Below are positions 51,143 through 59,337 of a stretch of DNA of 64,000 nucleotides, in pieces (position 1 is the stretch's first letter; each line of letters opens with the position of its first letter). This stretch comes from Chryseobacterium candidae (GTDB taxonomy: Bacteria > Bacteroidota > Bacteroidia > Flavobacteriales > Weeksellaceae), in the NCBI RefSeq assembly GCF_004916905.1, contig NZ_SDLV01000058.1, forward strand, positions 62,001 through 126,000, in the 5' to 3' direction. The translations under genes were made by a program, and so were the position numbers. The notes beneath the pieces are model-generated. The model was not told where the DNA came from, did no database searches, and was given only the letters and a program-made list of their open reading frames with translations.

Positions 51143-53755
51143 TTACAAACTTTTCAGTTTCTCTTCAAGGATCGCAATCTTATCCTGAGCATCTTTTTGT
51201 TTCTTACGCTCTACCTCAACAATTTCCGGCTTAGCATTGGCAACAAACTTCTCATTGGAAAGTTTTTTATCTACTGAAATCAAGAATCCTTTTAAATATT
51301 TCAATTCTTCTTCAGTTTTAGTTTTTTCTTCTGCCAAATCTAAGTTTTCACTTAATGGAATAGAAACTTCAGTTGCTCCTACCAGGAAGGTAAAACTCGG
51401 CTTATCAGTTTTCTGTCCAAAATGGATATCAGAAACATTAGCAAGCTTTCTTACTACAGCTTCATTGGCAAATTCAGATGCATTGGTATAAACCTCAACC
51501 GCTTCTCTTGGTGATATTCCTTTTGTCTGACGGTAATTTCTAACTCCTGAAATCAACTCTGCTGCCGTTTCAAAGTTTTTAATAATTGTCTCATCAAACG
51601 CTCCTGCTTCTTTCTGTTGAGCGATTACTAAAGCCTCATCAATACTTCTATCTGAGATAGTCTGCCATAGTTCTTCTGTCAGGAAAGGCATGAACGGATG
51701 AAGTAACTTCATCAGCTCTTCAAAGAAATATATTGTTTTGTTATACACTTCTTTAGAGATTCCTTCTCCATAGTTAGGTTTGATCGCTTCAAGATACCAA
51801 CCGCAAAAATCATCCCAAATTAATTTATAGATCAAATGCAATGCATCAGAAATTCTGAATTTCTCGAACTGATCATTAATTTCAACGATTGTTTTGTTCA
51901 GTTTATTTTCAAACCACTCAATAGCTTGGTTATCTGTAGCAACAGCCGGCTTATCTTCATGATTCCACATATTGATCAGACGGAATGCATTCCAGATCTT
52001 CGTCATGAAGTTTCTTCCCTGAAGCATCAGATCTTCATCAAAAAGAAGGTCATTTCCAGCCGCAGAACTCAATAGAATTCCTACACGTACTCCATCAGCT
52101 CCATATTTTTCCATTAATTCAATAGGATCAGGAGAGTTTCCTAGAGATTTAGACATCTTTCTTCTCTGCTTATCTCTTACAATTCCTGTAAAATAAACAT
52201 TCTTGAACGGAACTTCTTTTCTGTATTCCAACCCGGCCATGATCATTCTGGCTACCCAGAAGAAAATAATATCCGGACCTGTTACCAAATCAGAGGTTGG
52301 ATAATAATAGTTGATATCTTTATTTTCAGGATCAAGTAATCCCTCAAATACAGACATTGGCCACAGCCATGAGGAGAACCATGTGTCTAATGCATCGTCA
52401 TCTTGTCTTAAATCTTCAAGATTAGCAATAATTCCTTTTTGTTCTTCTAATACTACAAGAGCCTGATGCTTATCTTCAGCAACTACAAAATCATTTTCTC
52501 CTTCCCCATAGTAATAAGCAGGAATCTGCTGTCCCCACCAAAGCTGACGGGAAATATTCCAGTCACGGATGTTTTCCATCCAGTGCTTATAGGTATTTTT
52601 AAACTTTTCAGGATAAAACTTAACCTCATCATCCATTACTACATCCAGAGCAGGCTTAGCAATTTCAGACATTTTAAGGAACCACTGTACTGAAACTTTA
52701 GGTTCAATAACAGCACCTGTTCTCTCAGAAGTTCCTACTTTATTGACATAGTCTTCAGCTTTCAGTAAAAGATCTTTTTCTTCAAGTTCTTTAGCGATTT
52801 GTTTTCTTACATCAAATCTGTTTTTTCCTGCATAATGTAGACCATGCTCGTTAAGGTTTCCGTCATCATCCAGCGCATCAATCATTTTTAATTGATGTTT
52901 CTGTCCGATTTCGTAGTCATTAATATCGTGAGCAGGAGTAATTTTCAAAGCTCCTGTTCCGAATTCAATATCCACATATTCATCTTCAATGATTGGGATT
53001 ACTCTGTCAACGATGGGTACGATTACATTTTTACCTTTCAGGTGAGCATATCTTTCATCATTCGGATTGATACATACCGCTGTATCCCCAAAAATAGTTT
53101 CAGGACGCGTAGTAGCCACCGAAAGAAATTCTTCAGATCCTTCGATTTTATATTTAAGGAAATATAATTTTCCGTTTTGTTCTTTAAATATTACTTCTTC
53201 GTCAGAGATATTGGTTTTCGCTTCCGGATCCCAGTTGACCATTCTGTACCCTCTGTAGATGAGTCCTTTATTATAAAGATCTACAAAACTTTTGATAACC
53301 TGCTGGGAAAGTTTGTCTTCCATAGTGAATCTGGTTCTGTCCCAATCACATGAACATCCCAGCTTTTTCAGCTGCTCAAGGATAGTTCCTCCATATTTAT
53401 TGGTCCAGTCCCATGCGTGGGTTAAAAACTCCTCACGGGTAATATCTGACTTACTGACTCCTTCAGACTTCAGTTTAGCAACAACTTTGGCTTCAGTAGC
53501 AATTGAAGCGTGATCTGTTCCCGGTATCCAACAAGCATTAAAACCGCGCATTCTTGCACGACGGACCAGAACATCCTGAATGGTATTGTTCAACATATGT
53601 CCCATGTGTAGTATCCCCGTTACGTTTGGAGGAGGAATCACTATGGTATATGGTGGTTTGTCATTAGGTTCTGAGTGGAAAAATTTGTTTTCCAACCAGT
53701 AATTGTACCATTTTTGTTCTGTTTCCTGTGGATTGTACTTTTCTGAAATCTGCAT
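51143..53755 (-). CDS. valS: Valyl-tRNA synthetase
   Basis: An 870-residue class I aminoacyl-tRNA synthetase for valine. HIGH motif as HMGH in PPNVTGILHMGHML, editing-domain FATTRPETIFGDTA-like block (SVATTRPETIFGDTA), RQLWWGQQIPAYY, KMSKS in RRKMSKSLGNSPDP, and a C-terminal coiled-coil tail. ATG 53755 gives the usual start QISEKYNPQETEQKW; an in-frame TTG eight codons upstream is less likely. Confidence 0.96.
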   Translation of the reverse strand: MQISEKYNPQETEQKWYNYWLENKFFHSEPNDKPPYTIVIPPPNVTGILHMGHMLNNTIQDVLVRRARMRGFNACWIPGTDHASIATEAKVVAKLKSEGVSKSDITREEFLTHAWDWTNKYGGTILEQLKKLGCSCDWDRTRFTMEDKLSQQVIKSFVDLYNKGLIYRGYRMVNWDPEAKTNISDEEVIFKEQNGKLYFLKYKIEGSEEFLSVATTRPETIFGDTAVCINPNDERYAHLKGKNVIVPIVDRVIPIIEDEYVDIEFGTGALKITPAHDINDYEIGQKHQLKMIDALDDDGNLNEHGLHYAGKNRFDVRKQIAKELEEKDLLLKAEDYVNKVGTSERTGAVIEPKVSVQWFLKMSEIAKPALDVVMDDEVKFYPEKFKNTYKHWMENIRDWNISRQLWWGQQIPAYYYGEGENDFVVAEDKHQALVVLEEQKGIIANLEDLRQDDDALDTWFSSWLWPMSVFEGLLDPENKDINYYYPTSDLVTGPDIIFFWVARMIMAGLEYRKEVPFKNVYFTGIVRDKQRRKMSKSLGNSPDPIELMEKYGADGVRVGILLSSAAGNDLLFDEDLMLQGRNFMTKIWNAFRLINMWNHEDKPAVATDNQAIEWFENKLNKTIVEINDQFEKFRISDALHLIYKLIWDDFCGWYLEAIKPNYGEGISKEVYNKTIYFFEELMKLLHPFMPFLTEELWQTISDRSIDEALVIAQQKEAGAFDETIIKNFETAAELISGVRNYRQTKGISPREAVEVYTNASEFANEAVVRKLANVSDIHFGQKTDKPSFTFLVGATEVSIPLSENLDLAEEKTKTEEELKYLKGFLISVDKKLSNEKFVANAKPEIVEVERKKQKDAQDKIAILEEKLKSL

Positions 53756-53783
53756 AAATTCTATTTCTTTGGCTTGCAATTTG

Positions 53784-53791
53784 CAAAAATA
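53784..53791 (-). promoter_or_regulatory. -7 promoter element of valS
   Basis: TATTTTTG on the minus strand, 28 bases upstream of the ATG, matches TAnnTTTG. No clear -33 element. Confidence 0.35.
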
Positions 53792-53883
53792 GTGTAAAGA
53801 AAAAAATTTTTAAGCATGAATTAAAATAATTTTTAACTTTGTTTCACAAAAATTATCTAACAAACGTATTAACATTCAAGAAT

Positions 53884-54348
53884 ATGAAAAAATTAATTGC
53901 AGGAATTGCATTATTCGGGACTTTTGCTCTGGCATCTGCACAAACCATTACATTTGATAAAACGACTTTCGATTACGGAACTATTAAGCCTAATGCTGAT
54001 GGTACAAGATTCTTTACTGTAACGAACTCTGGTGATAAGCCTTTGATTCTTTCCAATGTAAAGCCTTCTTGTGGATGTACAACTCCTGAATTCAGCCAGG
54101 ATCCTATCATGCCCGGAAAGTCTGCGAAAATTAAGGTGGGATACAATACAGCTATTCCTGGCCCTTTCAACAAAATGATTGAGGTTTTCTCTAATGATCC
54201 TGCAAACAACAGAAGTGTAATCTACATCAAAGGTAACGTAGATGCTAACGCTCCTGAGCCAAAAGTGTTAACTCCTGCTGAGCAGAAAGAAGCTGCTAAA
54301 GCTGAGAAAAAAGCTGCAAAACTTGCAAAAAAGGCTGCTGCGAAGTAA
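53884..54348 (+). CDS. DUF1573 exported protein
   Basis: A 154-residue exported protein: signal peptide (KKLIAGIALFGTFALASA followed by Q), a DUF1573/ASH-like Ig fold (FDYGTIKPNADGTRFFTVTNSG, NVKPSCGCTTPEFSQDPI, PGKSAKIKVGYNT), and a Lys/Ala-rich tail of about 25 residues. The CGC motif is typical. ATG 53884 gives the signal peptide; a -7 element TAACTTTG (53834-53841) upstream supports it. Function unknown; common in Bacteroidota. Confidence 0.88.
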   Translation: MKKLIAGIALFGTFALASAQTITFDKTTFDYGTIKPNADGTRFFTVTNSGDKPLILSNVKPSCGCTTPEFSQDPIMPGKSAKIKVGYNTAIPGPFNKMIEVFSNDPANNRSVIYIKGNVDANAPEPKVLTPAEQKEAAKAEKKAAKLAKKAAAK

Positions 54349-54370
54349 GCTCTACTCAAAAAAATAAAAG

Positions 54371-54398
54371 AACCGTCTCCATGGAGGCGGTTTTTTTT
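54371..54398 (+). terminator. Intrinsic terminator of the DUF1573 gene
   Basis: AACCGTCTCC (54371-54380) pairs with GGAGGCGGTT (54383-54392) with one wobble pair, followed by eight T. Lies 23 bases after the stop. Confidence 0.88.
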
Positions 54399-54419
54399 AT
54401 TACATTTATGTTTGATTAG

Positions 54420-54545
54420 GTGGCAGATGACAGGTAATAGGTGGCAGTAAATGTATTGACGTTTATCAAATATATTATTCAGGGTTTGGCTGAAGCCTTC
54501 GGATCTTTTTTAAATGGCTGGGCTAAAGCTCACCCCTATCGAATT
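54420..54545. repeat. Likely intergenic repeat element ahead of ppk2
   Basis: A stretch with more G/C than its surroundings containing two near-palindromes: GGCTGAAGCC (54487-54496) and GGGCTAAAGCTCACCCC (54521-54537). Its texture is like the GGGCTAAAGCC-type interspersed elements of Chryseobacterium. Copy number cannot be seen from one window. Confidence 0.35.
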
Positions 54546-54559
54546 GTAATAACATCTTC

Positions 54560-54613
54560 ACTTTTATCTTTTTACTTTTATCTTTTTACTTTTATCTTTT
54601 TACTTTTATCTTT
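54560..54613. repeat. 14-bp tandem repeat (ACTTTTATCTTTTT, about 3.8 units) before ppk2
   Basis: Three perfect units (54560-54573, 54574-54587, 54588-54601) and a partial fourth (54602-54613). The tract ends 13 bases before the ATG of ppk2. If read through from an upstream start it would encode FYFYLFTF-type sequence, which is not typical of PPK2. Confidence 0.9.
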
Positions 54614-54626
54614 AAATAAAAAAAAT

Positions 54627-55496
54627 ATGGACACCGATTTCTCAGATAACTTTAAGGTAAACGGAAAATTTTCGATAAAAAAAGCATCAACGTCTTATAA
54701 TGGAAAGCTCACTAAAGAAGAGGGAGAGCAAATGCTGATTCAGGAAAAAGAAAAACTTCGTGAGCTGCAGGAAAAATTATATGCTGACGGAGGCAAGTCT
54801 TTGCTGGTTGTATTGCAGGCTATGGATGCAGCAGGAAAAGACAGTATGATAGAGCATGTTTTCGGAGGAGTGAATCCTCAGGGATGTAATGTAACCAGTT
54901 TTAAAACACCAAGCTCCAAAGAATATTCTCATGATTTTTTATGGAGACATTACCTTGCCCTGCCACAGAAAGGAATGATAGGAATTTTCAACCGCTCTCA
55001 TTATGAAAGCGTTCTGGTATGCAAGGTGCATCCTGAATATAATCTGAGCGAAAAAACATGGTCTTCCGTAAAAGATTTTGACAGCAAATTCTGGGAAAAC
55101 AGGTATGAAAGTATCCGGAATTTTGAAAAACATCTTTCACAAAACGGAACAACTGTTGTGAAGATCTTTTTAAATGTTTCTAAGAATGAACAGAAAAAAA
55201 GACTTTTGGACAGAATAGATGAGCAGGAAAAAAACTGGAAATTCTCTGCTGGAGATCTTCCGGAAAGAGCCTTATTTGAACAATACATGGAGGCGTATGA
55301 AACCGCTATCAACGAAACATCCAAAGATCACGCACCCTGGTATGTGCTTCCTGCAGACAATAAGTGGTTCGCAAGAGTAGCCGCTATTCAGATCATTATT
55401 GATACTTTGGAGAAAATGAATCTTAAATATCCCTCTCTTTCAGATAAAGACAGACAGGAATTACAGGAATCTAAAAAACAGTTGGAAAGTGAATAA
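54627..55496 (+). CDS. ppk2: Polyphosphate kinase 2 family protein
   Basis: A 289-residue PPK2 that moves phosphate from polyphosphate to a nucleoside mono- or diphosphate (or the reverse). Features: Walker A AMDAAGKDSMIEHVFGGVNPQG, lid region FLWRHYLALPQKG, Walker B GIFNRSHYESVLV, KIFLNVSKNEQKKRLLDRID. Length and single-domain form fit the class I/III short PPK2 group. The frame is open up to 54441 across a tandem repeat, but the ATG at 54627 (MDTDFSDNFKVNGKFS) is the right start. Confidence 0.88.
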   Translation: MDTDFSDNFKVNGKFSIKKASTSYNGKLTKEEGEQMLIQEKEKLRELQEKLYADGGKSLLVVLQAMDAAGKDSMIEHVFGGVNPQGCNVTSFKTPSSKEYSHDFLWRHYLALPQKGMIGIFNRSHYESVLVCKVHPEYNLSEKTWSSVKDFDSKFWENRYESIRNFEKHLSQNGTTVVKIFLNVSKNEQKKRLLDRIDEQEKNWKFSAGDLPERALFEQYMEAYETAINETSKDHAPWYVLPADNKWFARVAAIQIIIDTLEKMNLKYPSLSDKDRQELQESKKQLESE

Positions 55497-55511
55497 ACTA
55501 GGTTGAAATTT

Positions 55512-55572
55512 AGAGGCTTGAAGATGGAAATTTACAATCATTACGTTAAAAAACTTCACTCTTCCAGCCTCT
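55512..55572 (+). terminator. Long-loop inverted repeat downstream of ppk2
   Basis: AGAGGCTTGAAGA (55512-55524) and TCTTCCAGCCTCT (55560-55572) pair with one mismatch across a 35-base loop. It could end ppk2 transcription before the opposite-strand rnpB; without a T run this is only a candidate. Confidence 0.4.
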
Positions 55573-55591
55573 GACTTCCAGCTTTTAAAAA

Positions 55592-55919
55592 ATCACGAGA
55601 AAATCTATAAGCCGGATTCTGTACTTCCGAAAAAGTGCCTGTTATTTATCTACGTATTACATTGCTGCAACACTTGAGCTGATTACCCCTCGGCTTTCAG
55701 GACGAGCCGCCCCTATTTTCATTACTGAAAAGAACCGATATACTTATCATTGCACCGCAAAGAGTTTACCTGGTTTCACTACAGCCGAACTGTACCTGCT
55801 TTCTGTTGCACTTGTCCTACCCTCACGGGTGACGGATGTTATCCGCTTTGCTGCTCTGTGGTGTCCGGACTTTCCTACCTCCCGTAAAACGGGAAATCAA
55901 CAAGCCGATTTTCTCGCGG
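55592..55919 (-). ncRNA. rnpB: RNase P RNA
   Basis: The catalytic RNA that trims tRNA 5' ends. Read on the minus strand: 5' end with GAGAAAATCGGCTTG, the conserved core GAGGTAGGAAAGTCCGGAC (complement near 55863-55880), GGTAAACTC, GCGGTGCAATGA and the highly conserved 3' part ACAGAATCCGGCTTAT. Ends GAGAAAATC and GATTTTCTC pair as helix P1, fixing the limits to a few bases. Type A architecture. Confidence 0.92.
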
Positions 55920-55922
55920 ATG

Positions 55923-55930
55923 CAAAGGTA
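55923..55930 (-). promoter_or_regulatory. -7 promoter element of rnpB
   Basis: TACCTTTG on the minus strand ends four bases before the deduced 5' end of RNase P RNA, as expected for a Bacteroidota promoter. No good -33 element seen. Confidence 0.6.
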
Positions 55931-56161
55931 CATAAATTTTGTGGTAAAAAAGATAAATAGAGAAATGACTACCGGGTTTTAGCTCTCTGTAAATGGTATT
56001 GATTGGTAAATATCTTTCTTTTCTTTTTTAATGAAAATACGAATTAATATTCTAAAACCTGAGCAGCTATCCGCTATTCTGCTATTTAACCTTTTTACGA
56101 TTTCTTATTATAATTTTCACTAATTACTACTTTATTATTATCTTCGTGCCATTATATATCT

Positions 56162-56653
56162 ATGGATTCCAGAGAAAAAGAATTTGCGCAGCTTATCAAA
56201 GATAATCAGGGACTGATTATTAAAGTATCGCGCCTCTATACCAATTCTCTGGAAGATGAAGAGGATCTCTTCCAGGAAATCGTGTTACAGCTCTGGAGAA
56301 GTTATGATTCCTTCAAAGGAAATTCTAAAATTTCCACATGGATGTATCGTGTAGCGCTCAATACAGCCATTACTCTTTTTAGAAAAAAAAGCAAAAGCCT
56401 TCCTACGAATGAGCTGGACGTCAACCACAAGGATTTTGTGGAAGATGATGATGAAAAACAGCAGCAGGTATCACTTTTGTATACTGTAATCAAGACTCTT
56501 CCTAATGTGGAAAGAGCCATTGTCATGATGTATCTTGACGATCTGCCTTACAAGGACATCGCAGAAAACCTCGGAATCACTGAAGTCAATGCACGCGTGA
56601 AAATGAACAGATTAAAGAAAACCCTTAAAGAACAGATGGAAAAATATGCCTGA
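56162..56653 (+). CDS. ECF-type RNA polymerase sigma factor
   Basis: A 163-residue group 4 sigma factor. Region 2: NSLEDEEDLFQEIVLQLWRSYDSFKGNSKISTWMYRVALNTAITLFRKKSK. Region 4: LLYTVIKTLPNVERAIVMMYLDDLPYKDIAENLGITEVNARVKMNRLKKTLKEQM. It directs RNA polymerase to alternative promoters. The next gene overlaps it by eight bases and is probably its membrane-bound regulator. Confidence 0.9.
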   Translation: MDSREKEFAQLIKDNQGLIIKVSRLYTNSLEDEEDLFQEIVLQLWRSYDSFKGNSKISTWMYRVALNTAITLFRKKSKSLPTNELDVNHKDFVEDDDEKQQQVSLLYTVIKTLPNVERAIVMMYLDDLPYKDIAENLGITEVNARVKMNRLKKTLKEQMEKYA

Positions 56654-57320
56654 ATTTGATTTAGATAGCTTTAAGAAAACATGGCAGGAACAACCTGTAC
56701 AGCATAAATATGACAACACTGAGATTCTTCAGATGTTGAATAGAAAGTCACGAAACTATGTAAAATATATTTTCTGGATCAGCGTCGTAGAATTACTGTT
56801 CTTTTCAGTATTGGGACTGTTTTTCTTTTTCCCTGAAGAGGAATCAGACAGCTTCCGCAAAATGCTTGAAAGATTAGGTGCTCAGGAAGCTCCTGAAGTA
56901 GAAAACAACTTCGGTTATGCTTATTTAGCTATCAAGGTCTTAAGTTTATTGATCACAGCATATTTTGTATTAAAATTTTACCAGAATTACCGAAGAATCA
57001 AAATTGAAGAAAATCTGAAGGGTCTTATCACCCGAATTATTAAATTCAAAACAACAGTCAATGCTTTTATTCTCATCAGCATCGTATTATTGTTAATATT
57101 CACTTTTGTATTGGTTGCTTTTATCTTTTATATACTAGATTCTCAGAATATAGAGCCTAGTGGTTCCAATCTTACGATTATTATTGTTGGAATTGCAGTA
57201 AGCACATTGCTTGCGATTTCTATGATCTGGCTTTATTACAGACTGGTATATGGCACTATTATTAAAAAGCTTGATAAAAATCTAAAACAGCTTAAAGAAA
57301 TAGATTCTCAGGAAAATTAG
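56646..57320 (+). CDS. Membrane protein coupled to the sigma factor, candidate anti-sigma factor
   Basis: A 224-residue protein with a cytoplasmic N-terminus (about 40 residues, FDLDSFKKTWQEQPVQHKYDNTEI), then four hydrophobic helices (VKYIFWISVVELLFFSVLGLFFF; YLAIKVLSLLITAYFVL; AFILISIVLLLIFTFVL; IIIVGIAVSTLLAISMIWL) and a short basic tail. It starts inside the sigma gene (eight-base overlap), the usual arrangement for sigma/anti-sigma pairs. No zinc anti-sigma motif is visible, so the role is inferred from position. Confidence 0.75.
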   Translation: MPEFDLDSFKKTWQEQPVQHKYDNTEILQMLNRKSRNYVKYIFWISVVELLFFSVLGLFFFFPEEESDSFRKMLERLGAQEAPEVENNFGYAYLAIKVLSLLITAYFVLKFYQNYRRIKIEENLKGLITRIIKFKTTVNAFILISIVLLLIFTFVLVAFIFYILDSQNIEPSGSNLTIIIVGIAVSTLLAISMIWLYYRLVYGTIIKKLDKNLKQLKEIDSQEN

Positions 57321-57378
57321 TATACATAGGCATAGTTCGGGATATAATTGTTAATTTTATCCCACCAAATCTTAAACT

Positions 57379-59007
57379 ATGCCCTTATCTTATGTATATG
57401 GAACTTCTGAGGTTTCATTATTAGGACAGACTATTGGAGCCAATCTTAAAAGTACTGTCGAAAAACACCCCCACCAGGAAGCATTAGTCTGCGTTCATCA
57501 GAATTACAGAGCTACTTATCAGGAATTTTACAATCAGACTACAGCTGTTGCAAAAGCTTTATTATTTTTAGGAGCAAAAGCGGGAGACAGAATCGGAATC
57601 TGGTCTTCCAACCGTTATGAATGGGTACTTTTACAGTATGCAACGGCAAGAATAGGAACTATTTTAGTGAATATCAATCCAGCCTACAGAACTCATGAAC
57701 TGACATACGTACTCAATCAGTCTGAAGTCCGTTTTATTTTCTCTTCTTTAAGCTTTAAAACCAGCAATTATAAAGAGATGGTTGAATATGCAAAAGAAGT
57801 ATGTCCAACCCTTGAGCACGAAATATTCTTTGATGAAAACTGGGAATACTTTGTGAATAACGGGCAGGAAATTTCAGATGAAGTGCTTCACAGTTTTGAA
57901 GAGCATGTACAGTTTGACGATCCTGTTAATATCCAGTATACTTCCGGAACGACCGGTTTTCCGAAAGGGGTTACTCTTTCCCATCATAATATTCTCAATA
58001 ACGGTTATTTTATAGGGATCAGACTAAAATATACTGAGAAAGACCGTGTCTGCATTCCTGTACCCTTTTACCACTGTTTTGGGATGGTGATCGGAAATAT
58101 ATGCTGTACAGCTCATGGAGCCTGTATGGTAATCCCCAATGATAGTTTTGATCCGGAGATTACCTTAAAAGCTGTTTCGGATGAAAAATGTACTTCCTTG
58201 TATGGAGTACCCACTATGTTTATTGCTGAACTGGCCGTAAAAGATTTTCACACCTATGATTTTTCAAGTTTGAGGACCGGTGTTATGGCTGGTTCCGTAT
58301 GTCCTCCGGAAATTATGAAGAAAGTGGAAAGCCTTATGAATATTAAAGAAATGAGTATCTGCTATGGAATGACAGAAACTTCACCTGTATCTACTCAAAC
58401 TTTAATAGGAACACCGCTGGAAAAACAGGTCAGTACTGTAGGAACCGTTCAGGATCATCTTGAGATAAAAATTGTGGATGAAAATGGCAGAACTCTTCAG
58501 CGTGGAGAACATGGTGAACTCTGTACAAGAGGCTACTCTGTCATGCTGAAATACTGGAATGATCCCGAAAATACAAAAAAAGTACTGGATGATGCGCGCT
58601 GGATGCATACCGGAGATATGGCAGTAATGGACAAAGACGGCTATATTACCATTTCAGGAAGAATAAAAGACCTCATCATCCGGGGTGGAGAAAACATTTC
58701 GCCTAAAGAAATTGAAGATTTTTTATATACTTACACCAACATTCTTGATGTCCAGATCATTGGTATTCCCAGTGAAAAATTGGGGGAAGAAGTGATGGCC
58801 TGGGTAAAAGTGAGAAAAGGATTTACCATCAGCGCAGAAGAGCTGCAGGAATACTGCAAAGGAAGAATTGCTCATTATAAAATACCGAAATACTGGAAAT
58901 TTGTAGATGAATTCCCCATGACTATTTCCGGAAAAATAAGAAAGGTTGAAATGCGGGAGATTTCTATGAAGGAGCTGGGATTGGATCATGTAAAAAGTAA
59001 TCACTAA
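57379..59007 (+). CDS. AMP-forming acyl-CoA synthetase
   Basis: A 542-residue ANL superfamily ligase. P-loop YTSGTTGFPKGVTLSHHN, motif YGMTETSPVSTQ, hinge GRIKDLIIRGGENISPKEIE, and C-terminal Lys in FPMTISGKIRKVEMRE. It activates a carboxylic acid (probably medium or long chain fatty acid) with ATP and loads it on CoA. Chain length preference is not readable. Starts MPLSYVYGTSEVSLLGQTI. Confidence 0.9.
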   Translation: MPLSYVYGTSEVSLLGQTIGANLKSTVEKHPHQEALVCVHQNYRATYQEFYNQTTAVAKALLFLGAKAGDRIGIWSSNRYEWVLLQYATARIGTILVNINPAYRTHELTYVLNQSEVRFIFSSLSFKTSNYKEMVEYAKEVCPTLEHEIFFDENWEYFVNNGQEISDEVLHSFEEHVQFDDPVNIQYTSGTTGFPKGVTLSHHNILNNGYFIGIRLKYTEKDRVCIPVPFYHCFGMVIGNICCTAHGACMVIPNDSFDPEITLKAVSDEKCTSLYGVPTMFIAELAVKDFHTYDFSSLRTGVMAGSVCPPEIMKKVESLMNIKEMSICYGMTETSPVSTQTLIGTPLEKQVSTVGTVQDHLEIKIVDENGRTLQRGEHGELCTRGYSVMLKYWNDPENTKKVLDDARWMHTGDMAVMDKDGYITISGRIKDLIIRGGENISPKEIEDFLYTYTNILDVQIIGIPSEKLGEEVMAWVKVRKGFTISAEELQEYCKGRIAHYKIPKYWKFVDEFPMTISGKIRKVEMREISMKELGLDHVKSNH

Positions 59008-59093
59008 GATTGTGTAGTATAATTAAAAGCTCCAATCAATAATTTTAACTTCCTCTTCTTATCAATGAGCTTAATTTTCACCAACCAGAAATC

Positions 59094-59128
59094 AATAACT
59101 CTATTTTTTTAAAAAAAATAGAGTTATT
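59094..59128 (+). terminator. Palindromic terminator after the acyl-CoA synthetase
   Basis: A near-perfect 35-base palindrome AATAACTCTATTTTTT/AAAAAATAGAGTTATT. It works in either direction. The rest of 59008-59337 is A/T-rich without a gene or clear promoter. Confidence 0.75.
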
Positions 59129-59337
59129 TAACACACCAGCATGTGAAAAATATAGAAAACAAGAGCATTGCAGAAATTTAATTTTACTGAAAATTTAATG
59201 TGTATTTTTTGAAATAAACTAAAAAAACAGTAAATACGATAAATAAAAAGAATATTTGGTAAAATTTTTTTTTATTTTTTTTCCTTGTCATGTGATTAAT
59301 ATGAAATAAAATAATATATTTACAAAAAAACTAACTC

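Noticed and set aside
54560..54613. CRISPR-like array
   Set aside because: Units are directly adjacent with no spacers, only 14 bp, and no cas genes are present.
54441..54626. 62-codon extension of PPK2 giving a hydrophobic helix
   Set aside because: It comes from reading through an intergenic repeat and the 14-bp tandem repeat; PPK2 proteins begin near MDTDFSDNFK.
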